Source: Devosia riboflavina
GTDB lineage: Bacteria; Pseudomonadota; Alphaproteobacteria; Rhizobiales; Devosiaceae
Direction: 5' to 3'
DNA length: 64,000 nt
Assembly: GCF_000743575.1 (NCBI RefSeq)
Contig: NZ_JQGC01000004.1
Span: 62,001 to 126,000 of the forward strand
Numbering within the stretch: the first letter of the stretch is position 1; the number at the start of each line of letters is the position of its first letter. This document shows positions 1 to 6,537 of this stretch, in pieces. Below the pieces are notes generated by a model. The model was given only the letters and a program-made list of their open reading frames with translations, was not told the origin of the DNA and searched no databases. A program made the position numbers and the translations under genes.

Positions 1-592
1 GATAGTTCGGCTCCGAGCAAACCTGCACGGCATAGCCGGACTGATTGTCGATCGAGGAAATCCGGTCGGTCCAGTCGCGCAGATCCCTTACGCTGTCGCC
101 GGCCGAAAGGCAGAAGCTCTGACCGCGGAAATTGGTGCGATCGTAGAAGCAGACCTCGTCATAGACCGGCTCCGGCACCGGCTGGATAACCGGCGGGCGC
201 GGCGGACGCGGCGGCTGCTGCGGGTTGCCGATACCGATATTCACGTTCGGACCATTCGGGCCGAGGTTGAAGCCGAAGGAAAGCCCCGGCTGGGTCGGAT
301 TGACCGGCTGGCCACCGCCTGCGGCAAGATAGGTAGCCGAAACCCAACCATCGGGACCCGGCTTCGACACGTAGCACCAGGAGCCCTGGCACTGCTGCAC
401 GTCGACCTGCTGGCCGCGGCGCACCGTATCGACCACGGCATAATTGGTGCCCGGACCCGAACGCACATTGACATTGCTGGTCACGGTCCCCGGCGCGGCC
501 TGCGCGGCCGGCAGGAACACGACGACTGCGGTCGTCGCGACGGCAATGGCGGTCGCAACATTGAGCAGGGTTTTGCGGGTATGGCGGTTCAT
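1..592 (-). CDS. Exported SH3b protein with crystallin/I36-like C-terminal domain (3' end outside window)
   Basis: The start codon at 592 is preceded by AGAGGGA. A signal peptide of about 32 residues (hydrophobic run ending in AQA) is followed by a bacterial SH3 domain with the usual NVNVRSGPG opening and QGSWCYV core. A Pro-rich linker leads to a second domain containing CFYDRTNFRGQSFC, which resembles the beta/gamma-crystallin or peptidase-inhibitor I36 fold. It is therefore an exported envelope protein, function unknown. At least 197 residues are visible and the frame runs off the left edge. It is a close paralogue of the proteins at 9952-10617 and 26988-27440. Confidence 0.85.
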   Translation of the reverse strand, partial: MNRHTRKTLLNVATAIAVATTAVVVFLPAAQAAPGTVTSNVNVRSGPGTNYAVVDTVRRGQQVDVQQCQGSWCYVSKPGPDGWVSATYLAAGGGQPVNPTQPGLSFGFNLGPNGPNVNIGIGNPQQPPRPPRPPVIQPVPEPVYDEVCFYDRTNFRGQSFCLSAGDSVRDLRDWTDRISSIDNQSGYAVQVCSEPNY

Positions 593-798
593 GACTATTC
601 CCTCTTCCACCACGTCCGGGGGTGACGCTTAAAACCCGGCGCGGAATTTCATTGCGATGCAGAAACGGGTCCGGCCTTCAAAGAGTTCCGGCCCCGAACG
701 GATTCAAAAGCTTAGGAGACGGCGACCGGTAATGACGTGAAACTTCATAGCCCTGCCCCAGCACCAAAGCGCTTCACACGCCTTTTCGCTCGTCCAGC

Positions 799-814
799 CT
801 GAACGCAGTCTGAA
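799..814 (-). promoter_or_regulatory. TTCAG-N6-TTCAG direct repeat
   Basis: Two TTCAG half-sites 11 bp apart, read on the minus strand, lie in the gap upstream of the SH3 protein gene that starts at 592. The same arrangement precedes the SH3 paralogues at 9952 and 26988. The 11-bp period suggests a response-regulator-type tandem site. Here the distance to the gene is about 200 bp, so this copy is the weakest of the three. Confidence 0.4.
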
Positions 815-823
815 TGTATTGGC

Positions 824-1213
824 TCAGCCTTGCGGGATCACCCGCTTTTGGCCGTTATCGTCAAGAGAAACATAAACGAAGCGCCCCTCGGTAACCTTCT
901 TGCGGTCATCGAGTTCGTGCCGCCGCACCCAGGCCTCGAGGCCCACGGTGATCGAGGTCCGCCCGATCCGCTCGATCGTCGTATAGACGCAGAGCACGTC
1001 GCCCACTTTCACCGGCGCGATGAACGTCATGGCTTCCACAGCCACCGTCACCACCCTGCCCTTGACCCGCTCGACCGCGGCAATGGCCCCGGCAATATCC
1101 ATCTGGCTCATCACCCAGCCGCCAAAAATGTCGCCCGCCGCATTGGTATCGGCCGGCATGGCCAGGGTGCGGATGGTCAGTTGGCCCAGCGGTTCGCTCA
1201 CGACAGTTTCCAT
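824..1213 (-). CDS. Acyl-CoA thioesterase, hotdog fold (YciA-like)
   Basis: The 129-residue product has the single hotdog domain of the YciA/ACOT family, with the N-terminal block DTNAAGDIFGGWVMSQMD holding the expected catalytic Asp/Asn region, and VAVEAMTFIAPVKVGD. It should hydrolyse acyl-CoA thioesters in the cytoplasm; substrate length cannot be read from sequence. The ATG at 1213 overlaps the tdk stop (TGATG), so translation is coupled to thymidine kinase. An in-frame GTG at 1216 is the alternative start. Confidence 0.85.
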   Translation of the reverse strand: METVVSEPLGQLTIRTLAMPADTNAAGDIFGGWVMSQMDIAGAIAAVERVKGRVVTVAVEAMTFIAPVKVGDVLCVYTTIERIGRTSITVGLEAWVRRHELDDRKKVTEGRFVYVSLDDNGQKRVIPQG

Positions 1214-1809
1214 CACTCAGGTCCTTTCACCGGCCAGCGGCCGACCGCCTCTTCCCAATGCTTGCGGCACAGCGAGAGATAGACGGATTTTTCGATCGAC
1301 ACCTGATCGCCATCGGTCAGCACGCGCCCATCCACGCTCTGCCGCACCACCATGGTCGCCTTGGCGCCACAGGTACAGATCGTGCGAATTTCGCGCATCA
1401 CATCGGCAATGGCCAGCAGTTCCATCGAACCAGGAAAGAGCTTGCCCTGAAAATCGGTGCGCAGCCCGAAGCACATCACCGGAATGCGCAACCGGTCAGC
1501 CACGCGCGCCAGTTGCCACACCTGCTCGCGCTCCAGAAACTGCGCCTCGTCGACAAAGACGCAATCGACCTTGGACTCTTCATGCTGGTCGCGGATCGAC
1601 TGATAAAGGTCATCGCCCGCCGAATAGAGCTCGGCCGGCTCGCTAATCCCAATCCGCGACGAGATCAGCCCGATTCCATCCTCGACATAGAGCGCTGATG
1701 TATAGAGCAGCGGCCGCATCCCGCGCTCGCGATAGTTATAGGCGGCCTGCAACAGCAAGGTGGACTTGCCGGCATTCATAGCGGCATAGGAAAAATAGAG
1801 TTTGGCCAT
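1213..1809 (-). CDS. tdk: Thymidine kinase
   Basis: A 198-residue type II thymidine kinase: it phosphorylates thymidine to dTMP in the salvage pathway. Visible marks are the P-loop MNAGKST at residues 11-17, the DEAQF Walker B/lasso region, and Cys residues of the zinc site (CTC and the C-terminal CRKH). I chose the start at 1809 because the P-loop must lie near the N-terminus and GGGGCGGA precedes the ATG; longer in-frame extension upstream is not conserved. It is followed by a coupled thioesterase gene and preceded by a minus-strand terminator-like hairpin at 1884-1910. Confidence 0.95.
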   Translation of the reverse strand: MAKLYFSYAAMNAGKSTLLLQAAYNYRERGMRPLLYTSALYVEDGIGLISSRIGISEPAELYSAGDDLYQSIRDQHEESKVDCVFVDEAQFLEREQVWQLARVADRLRIPVMCFGLRTDFQGKLFPGSMELLAIADVMREIRTICTCGAKATMVVRQSVDGRVLTDGDQVSIEKSVYLSLCRKHWEEAVGRWPVKGPE

Positions 1810-1883
1810 AGTCCGCCCCGGAAGCTGCGGACCTATTTGACCTAGCCGGCGCCCCGGTGCGAGGGTTTTTCCCGACGGTCCAC

Positions 1884-1910
1884 AAAAAAGGGCCGCCCGT
1901 GGGGCGGCCA
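1884..1910 (-). terminator. Rho-independent terminator in the tdk leader
   Basis: The stem GGCCGCCC/GGGGCGGCC is followed on the minus strand by a run of six T. No minus-strand gene lies immediately upstream (to the right), so it either ends an untranslated transcript from the 1916-2062 element or sits in the 5' leader of tdk. Confidence 0.6.
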
Positions 1911-1915
1911 AGGCC

Positions 1916-2062
1916 TAGGACCGATCGGCATTCAGCTCAGGCTCAGGCGAAAATGGTGGCTTTCGAGAACCGGAGCGGAACGTACTTTTGGGTACGTGAG
2001 CACCGGAAGCGCAGAAAGCTGCCATTTGCAGACCAGCATCAGCTGAATGCCGATCGGTCCTA
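1916..2062. repeat. MITE-like palindromic element, copy 1
   Basis: Perfect 22-bp inverted repeats at 1916-1937 and 2041-2062 enclose a long hairpin. Its core (1951-2027) has an outer stem, an internal loop with GAGAACCGGAGCG opposite GAGCACCGGAAGCGC, and an inner hairpin (ACGTAC/GTACGT). The same core with a different outer stem is at 50350-50487. TA dinucleotides bound the GGACC...GGTCC termini, as expected for an IS630-type TA target, but no transposase is present. Confidence 0.7.
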
Positions 2063-2259
2063 AGCGTTGAGGCAGAACGGCCTCGGGTAGTGCGTCCGCT
2101 GGCCTGGGGGGCTGGTGCGAACGGCGCATCCGGCATGCATGGGCTGCCCCGGAGCATTTCCAGACTAGGCACCTTACATGACGTGCACATGAAAGCCGTT
2201 CAGCCAGCATTCAGGCTCGCGAAGCCATGCTGGGTCTACCGAGTAGAGAGTTTCAGCCA

Positions 2260-2643
2260 ATGCGCTTCGCCCGCAGCCTCGCCTTTGCCCTCGCCGCCCT
2301 GATCGCCACCCCCGCCCTCGCCTCGCCAGTGGGCACCTGGGAATTGGAGGGCAAGGACACCCGCTTCCAGCTCGAAATGTGCGGAGACGGCACCCAGCTT
2401 TGCGGCCTCCTCACCTGGCTCAGCGATGTCGACTACAACGAGCAGTACAAGCCCTATCTCAACCGCCCCATGGCCGACCACATGAACCAGTCAGGCCCCA
2501 ACCGCTGGAAGGGCGACATAAAGCTCTTCGGCTACAACCTGTCCGGCACGCTGACCCAGAACAGCGAAAACCACATGACGCTGCACGGCTGCGCCCTGCT
2601 CGTCGTCTGCAAGACCTACCAGATGTATCGCTACACCGAATAA
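2260..2643 (+). CDS. Exported DUF2147 family protein
   Basis: A 127-residue protein starting with a signal peptide that ends at ALA-SPVGTWE. The mature part matches the DUF2147 pattern: a lipocalin-like small barrel beginning with GTWELE, conserved CGDGTQLCGLLTWL, and a C-terminal LHGCALLVVCKTYQMYRY. Members are periplasmic and have no settled function. The ATG at 2260 was chosen because it begins the signal peptide; an upstream in-frame ATG at 2227 would bury it. It is monocistronic, convergent with the transporter gene that ends 3 bp downstream. Confidence 0.8.
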   Translation: MRFARSLAFALAALIATPALASPVGTWELEGKDTRFQLEMCGDGTQLCGLLTWLSDVDYNEQYKPYLNRPMADHMNQSGPNRWKGDIKLFGYNLSGTLTQNSENHMTLHGCALLVVCKTYQMYRYTE

Positions 2644-2646
2644 GGT

Positions 2647-3552
2647 CTAATTCGTAGCCCTGACCTCAGGCAGCCTCCGGCGCTCCAACAGCGCCGGCAC
2701 CGCCTCCACCATCACGATGGCCACGAACAGCAACGCCGCCCCGGCATAGCCCACCACCGGCAGCCGATCCCCCAACACGACCGCCCCGCCAAGCGCCGCA
2801 AACAGGCTCTCCGCCGAAAGAATGATCGCCGCATTGGCCGGCGGCACATATTGCTGCCCTACCGCCTGCAGCGTAAAGCCCACGGCCGTCGACAGCACCG
2901 CCGCATAAGCCAGTTGCACCCAGACGTCCGAGATCTGCGCAATCGTCGGCGCCTCGACCGGCAACGCAATCGCCAATGCCACCGCACCCGCCACGAGGAA
3001 ACTTACCGCCGAGACGAAGATCGGCAGCTCCGTCTCCTTGGCCAGATGTCCCAGCGTCAGCACATGCATGGCCCAGAACACCGCACTTCCCACGATCAGC
3101 CAGTCGCCACCGTTGAAGCTCGAAAGCCCACCGCCATTGAGGAAATAGATTCCAACCAATGCCAGCGGCACCCCGACATAGACGATGGGATGCGGCCGCA
3201 CGCGAAACGCAAAATAGCCGATCAGCGGCACGAAGAAGACATAGAGCCCGGTCAGAAACCCGCCATTGGTTGCCGTCGTCGTCGCCAGCCCCGCCTGCTG
3301 CAACCATGACCCCATGAAGAAGGCAAAGCACAACACGCCCACCAGCAGCCATTGCGCGCGCGACAATTCCACCTTGCGCCGCCGCCATTCATTGATCGCC
3401 AGCGGCAAAACCAGCAGCCCGCCGATAATATACCGCGCCCCGGTAAAACTCAGTGGCCCCACCGACCCCATGGCCGATTTCTGCGCCACGAAGGCAAACC
3501 CCCAAAACATGGTGCAAAGCAGCAAAAGCAAGGCTGCGAGTGGACGTGACAT
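2647..3552 (-). CDS. EamA/DMT-superfamily membrane transporter
   Basis: A 301-residue protein with about ten hydrophobic segments arranged as two EamA repeats, each about 140 residues (first repeat opening MFWGFAFVAQKSAMG). Members of the drug/metabolite transporter superfamily export metabolites or amino acids; the substrate here is unknown. The start at 3552 removes a non-conserved upstream extension that would read through the REP palindrome at 3600-3631. Monocistronic. Confidence 0.85.
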   Translation of the reverse strand: MSRPLAALLLLLCTMFWGFAFVAQKSAMGSVGPLSFTGARYIIGGLLVLPLAINEWRRRKVELSRAQWLLVGVLCFAFFMGSWLQQAGLATTTATNGGFLTGLYVFFVPLIGYFAFRVRPHPIVYVGVPLALVGIYFLNGGGLSSFNGGDWLIVGSAVFWAMHVLTLGHLAKETELPIFVSAVSFLVAGAVALAIALPVEAPTIAQISDVWVQLAYAAVLSTAVGFTLQAVGQQYVPPANAAIILSAESLFAALGGAVVLGDRLPVVGYAGAALLFVAIVMVEAVPALLERRRLPEVRATN

Positions 3553-3599
3553 TTTTTGTTTCTCGTTGGCGGTTTCGGGCAGGCTGCTCCCCACCCCGA

Positions 3600-3631
3600 T
3601 GTCATCCCCGCGAAAGCGGGGACCTCTGTTT
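3600..3631. repeat. REP-type palindrome (GTCATCCCCGC family)
   Basis: The stem CCCCGC-GAAA-GCGGGG is flanked by GTCAT and ACCTCTGTTT. Related copies occur at 48066, 56497 and 57440. It lies between the EamA gene and the aminotransferase gene. Confidence 0.8.
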
Positions 3632-3662
3632 AGCGGCATTCGTCGGGAAAATGATTCTCCCT

Positions 3663-4886
3663 CTAAAGCTCCTCATCCAAGGCCTTGATCAGACTCTGGA
3701 TTTCCTCCGGGCTCGTGTAGTGCACGAACGACAGGCGCAGCACGCCATGCTGCGGATCGATCCCCAGCGCCTCCATCAGCCGCCAGGCGTAAAAATTCCC
3801 GCCCGAAGCCATGATCCCGTGCTTTGCCAACCGCTTCGCCACCTCCACGCCCGGCTCGCGATGCCGCAACGCAATCGTCGGCGCCCGCAATTCGGCATCG
3901 CCCGGTCCCACCAGGTTCACGTCATTGCGCCCATTGAGATAATCGAGCAGCGGCCGCGCCAGCGCGATTTCCTGCGCCCGCATCGCCTTGTGCGCCCGCC
4001 GGAACGGATTGCCCTCGCCCCCAGCGATCTCCGCCACCTGTTCCAGATAATCCGCAATCCCCGCCGAAGCGGCGATCTGCGCATGATCCGGACCAGCCGG
4101 CGTCAACCGATAGCGCGGCTTGGCATCGTTGAAGAAGTGCCCCTGGTTCGGCAACTGCATGGCCAGTTCCGGCCGCACCGCCATCACCCCCTGATGCGGT
4201 CCATAGGTCTTGTAGGCCGAAAACAGATAAATATCCGCGCCAAGCTCAGTCAGATCCGGCAAGCCATGCGGCGCATAGCTCACCCCATCCACCGCCAGCA
4301 CCGCACCAACGGCATGCGCCCTCTTGGCAATCTCGGCAACCGGATTGATCTCACCCACCACATTGGAGCAATGCGGCGCAGCAACGAGCTTCACCTTGTC
4401 ATCGAGCACCGCATCCAGCGCCGCCAGCGCCAATCGCCCGCTCTGCCCATCGACGCTCCACTCGCGCACCTCGATGCCCCGCTGCGCAAGGCGCCGCCAC
4501 GAGCCCGAATTGGCCTCATGATCTTGATTGGTGACGACAATGGCATCGCCCGGCTTCAGCCACCCGCCAAAGGCATTGCCCAACACATAGCTGTTCGCCG
4601 AAGACGACGGTCCAAAGTGGATCCAGTCCGCCGAAACACCAAGCGCCGCCGCAATCCGCTCATAGGCCAGGTTCATCGCCTCTCCCGCCTCGATCGAAGC
4701 CGGGTAAACCCCATAAGGCTGCACCTTGGTCGCGCGATAATAATGCTCCAACCGATCGAGGACCGCCTTGGCGGCATAGGAACCACCGGCATTCTCGAAA
4801 AACGCCTGGCCCTGCAGGCTCGGCTCGGCAAAGGCGGGGAAGAGCGCGCGAATACGCACCGGGTCCAGAGGCAGATTGGTCATCAT
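3663..4886 (-). CDS. Class V aminotransferase, cysteine desulfurase-like
   Basis: A 407-residue PLP enzyme of the class V family. The Schiff-base Lys is in LFSAYKTYGPHQG; the cofactor region VAAPHCSNVVGEINPV and VDGVSYAPHG resemble the NifS/CsdA group. The sulphur-carrying Cys loop typical of housekeeping IscS is not obvious, and there are no isc/suf genes nearby, so it may be a selenocysteine-lyase-like or unrelated lyase member. Tandem ATGs at 4886 and 4883 are equally possible starts. Confidence 0.85.
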   Translation of the reverse strand: MMTNLPLDPVRIRALFPAFAEPSLQGQAFFENAGGSYAAKAVLDRLEHYYRATKVQPYGVYPASIEAGEAMNLAYERIAAALGVSADWIHFGPSSSANSYVLGNAFGGWLKPGDAIVVTNQDHEANSGSWRRLAQRGIEVREWSVDGQSGRLALAALDAVLDDKVKLVAAPHCSNVVGEINPVAEIAKRAHAVGAVLAVDGVSYAPHGLPDLTELGADIYLFSAYKTYGPHQGVMAVRPELAMQLPNQGHFFNDAKPRYRLTPAGPDHAQIAASAGIADYLEQVAEIAGGEGNPFRRAHKAMRAQEIALARPLLDYLNGRNDVNLVGPGDAELRAPTIALRHREPGVEVAKRLAKHGIMASGGNFYAWRLMEALGIDPQHGVLRLSFVHYTSPEEIQSLIKALDEEL

Positions 4887-4920
4887 CGATCCGTCAAAGA
4901 GTGATCGATTGGTAGAGAAG

Positions 4921-4960
4921 CTGAAAATTAAAGCAAGCCCGGCCGTTGAGAGCCGGGCTT
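4921..4960 (-). terminator. Rho-independent terminator of the LTXXQ gene
   Basis: The 9-bp stem at 4935-4943/4952-4960 is followed on the minus strand by a T-rich stretch (TTTAATTTT). It lies 70 bp beyond the stop of the gene at 5031-5636. Confidence 0.65.
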
Positions 4961-5030
4961 GTCGCGACGCAGGTCCGCGCCGCTGGCCGTCTCCCATATC
5001 TGAAGGAGATACAGGAGCCGGATTTATAGG

Positions 5031-5636
5031 TTAGCGGTTACCGCCACCAAAGCCGCGCGGCCCCTGACCGCCATGCTGACCACGCGGACCATGTTCGCCC
5101 TGCGCCGGCATCAGCTCGGCCTTCTGTTCATCCGTCAGGCTATCGAAAAATGCCGCAACGGACGGCTGCACCGCTTCAAGCGCCGCCACATGCGCTTTCT
5201 CAACAGCAATCCGGGTTTCGAGCCGCTGCGCCACATCAGGCATTGCCGGCTGTTCGCCTTCCGCCGGCCTCGTCGGGCGCAAGCCTTCGGTCGCGGTCGC
5301 AAAATCTTCTGCCGCAGCCAGCGCCGAGGTCTTGAGCGTGTCGAACAGCGCCTGCTGTTCCGTGGTCAGGTCAAGACGATGGCTGAGGCGGACCAGCGCA
5401 ATCTCGATCCCCTCGCCACCACGCGAGAAATCGAAGAAGCCGCCGATGCCGCCGCCGTTCTGGCGCGGCCCACCGCCCTGCGGACGGAAAGCCTGGTTGC
5501 CGGGCCCGCCATCTTCCTGGGTAACGGCAGCGTCGGGCGCCTGCGGAGCCAGCTGGGCCATGGCGGGAGCCACGGCGCTCAAACCGATTGCAGTCGCGAC
5601 GACGGCCATGAGGGCTTTGATCGAGGTGGAGGTCAT
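5031..5636 (-). CDS. Periplasmic LTXXQ-motif (Spy/CpxP-like) protein
   Basis: A 201-residue protein with signal peptide (cleavage after AMA). The middle is helical with two LTXXQ motifs, LTTEQ and LTDEQ, about 80 residues apart, as in Spy and CpxP, which are periplasmic chaperone-like stress proteins. Both flanks are Gly/Pro/Gln-rich and disordered, ending in a GGxGPRG tail. AAGGAAAA precedes the ATG. It is a single gene with its own terminator. Confidence 0.8.
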   Translation of the reverse strand: MTSTSIKALMAVVATAIGLSAVAPAMAQLAPQAPDAAVTQEDGGPGNQAFRPQGGGPRQNGGGIGGFFDFSRGGEGIEIALVRLSHRLDLTTEQQALFDTLKTSALAAAEDFATATEGLRPTRPAEGEQPAMPDVAQRLETRIAVEKAHVAALEAVQPSVAAFFDSLTDEQKAELMPAQGEHGPRGQHGGQGPRGFGGGNR

Positions 5637-5753
5637 AGTGTTTTTCCTTGCATGGGAAACCGGCAGAACCGGAACAACACGACCCTAGCGAGCATAAACT
5701 CTTCACGAGATTGCGAGGGCATGAACTCTTGGCAAGGTCGGTAAGGTTGGCCG

Positions 5754-5779
5754 TGAACTGTGACACCGCCTTCCGCGTT
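5754..5779 (+). promoter_or_regulatory. Possible EcfG-type promoter
   Basis: TGAAC-N17-CGTT lies 27 bp upstream of the small gene at 5806; the EcfG consensus of alphaproteobacteria is GGAAC-N16/17-CGTT, so there is one mismatch in the -35 element. Confidence 0.35.
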
Positions 5780-5805
5780 TTCATCATGAGGCAAAGGAGG
5801 AGCCC

Positions 5806-5985
5806 ATGACCAAACCCACCGCCCGCCCGACAAACACTCCGGCGTCCCGCCCCATGACCCGCCGTGGCCCCGATGGTCGCCCGCACGAAACCGAAGAGAT
5901 GGAACAGCGCGCCGCCGAAGCAGAGAAGGCCGACGCCGGTACCCCGCGCCGCGCCCCAGTCACCGTCGTCGGCAATCCGGACTAG
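5806..5985 (+). CDS. Small hydrophilic protein of 59 residues
   Basis: A perfect AAAGGAGG lies 5 bp before the ATG at 5806 and the frame ends in TAG at 5985. The product is rich in Pro, Arg, Thr and Glu, with the stretch TRRGPDGRPHETEE, and is predicted to be disordered and cytoplasmic. I do not recognise a family. The strong ribosome-binding site, the terminator directly downstream and a possible EcfG-type promoter upstream make it a convincing real gene. Confidence 0.7.
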   Translation: MTKPTARPTNTPASRPMTRRGPDGRPHETEEMEQRAAEAEKADAGTPRRAPVTVVGNPD

Positions 5986-6004
5986 CGCGCGCCTCATGCC
6001 CAAA

Positions 6005-6042
6005 AGAACGGGCCGCCCGCAGTTTCTGCGTGGCGGCCCTTC
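6005..6042. terminator. Bidirectional terminator between convergent genes
   Basis: The stem GGGCCGCC/GGCGGCCC with an inner GCAG/CTGC pairing sits between the plus-strand small gene (ends 5985) and the minus-strand gene that ends at 6058. Confidence 0.6.
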
Positions 6043-6057
6043 ATTCGGAGCGAGCCG

Positions 6058-6537
6058 CTACTCTCCGAATTCACCAAAGAACAGCGCATGGAGCCTTCCC
6101 TCCAGCGGCCGCACAATATCGGCATGGACCATGCCCTGCTCCCGCGTCGCCTGCGCCTCGGCAACCAATCCCACGATATGCTCCCGCATCATCGCCTTCT
6201 GATCGTCCGCCAGCGCCGAGGCTTCCAGCAAGGCCAAAGGCTCCTCGAAAACCGCGTTGAACTCATCGAGCGGGATCACAGCCATATAGCCGCTCGCCAC
6301 CGCGTCATAGGCGGTGACCCAACTCGCCCGATCGAACCCCGCCGCCGGAATCAGATTGGCGCCGAGCGCGTCATAATCGAAGAATATCTCCGCCGCGTCA
6401 GCGACCATGCCCTCGCCGGTCTCGTCAGCCAATTGCTCGACGATCCCAACCACCGCCTCGGCCTCCCCGACGGTCAGCGCCATAGCCGGCGTCGCCATCA
6501 TCAGGCCCGCGGCCACGAGAAAAATCCCAAACTTCAT
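6058..6537 (-). CDS. Small exported protein of unknown function
   Basis: A 159-residue protein with a clear signal peptide (hydrophobic core, cleavage after AMA). The mature part is acidic, helical and Ala-rich without cysteines. I do not recognise a family. Its ATG overlaps the stop of the HAF autotransporter gene as TGATG, so the two are translationally coupled and probably work together at the cell surface or in the periplasm. Confidence 0.65.
   Translation of the reverse strand: MKFGIFLVAAGLMMATPAMALTVGEAEAVVGIVEQLADETGEGMVADAAEIFFDYDALGANLIPAAGFDRASWVTAYDAVASGYMAVIPLDEFNAVFEEPLALLEASALADDQKAMMREHIVGLVAEAQATREQGMVHADIVRPLEGRLHALFFGEFGE

Noticed and set aside
1857-2210. Several short frames across the palindromic element
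   Set aside because: Each is made by the inverted repeat itself, appears on both strands, and has no ribosome-binding site or family match.
3453-4904. Long plus-strand open frame opposite the aminotransferase gene
   Set aside because: GC-rich genes give long open antisense frames. The product is rich in Arg, His and Pro without any family motif, while the minus strand encodes a recognisable PLP enzyme.
5031-5636. Possible assignment of the LTXXQ gene as cpxP or spy
   Set aside because: Only the LTXXQ motifs are shared; flanking Gly/Pro-rich regions and context do not justify a gene name.
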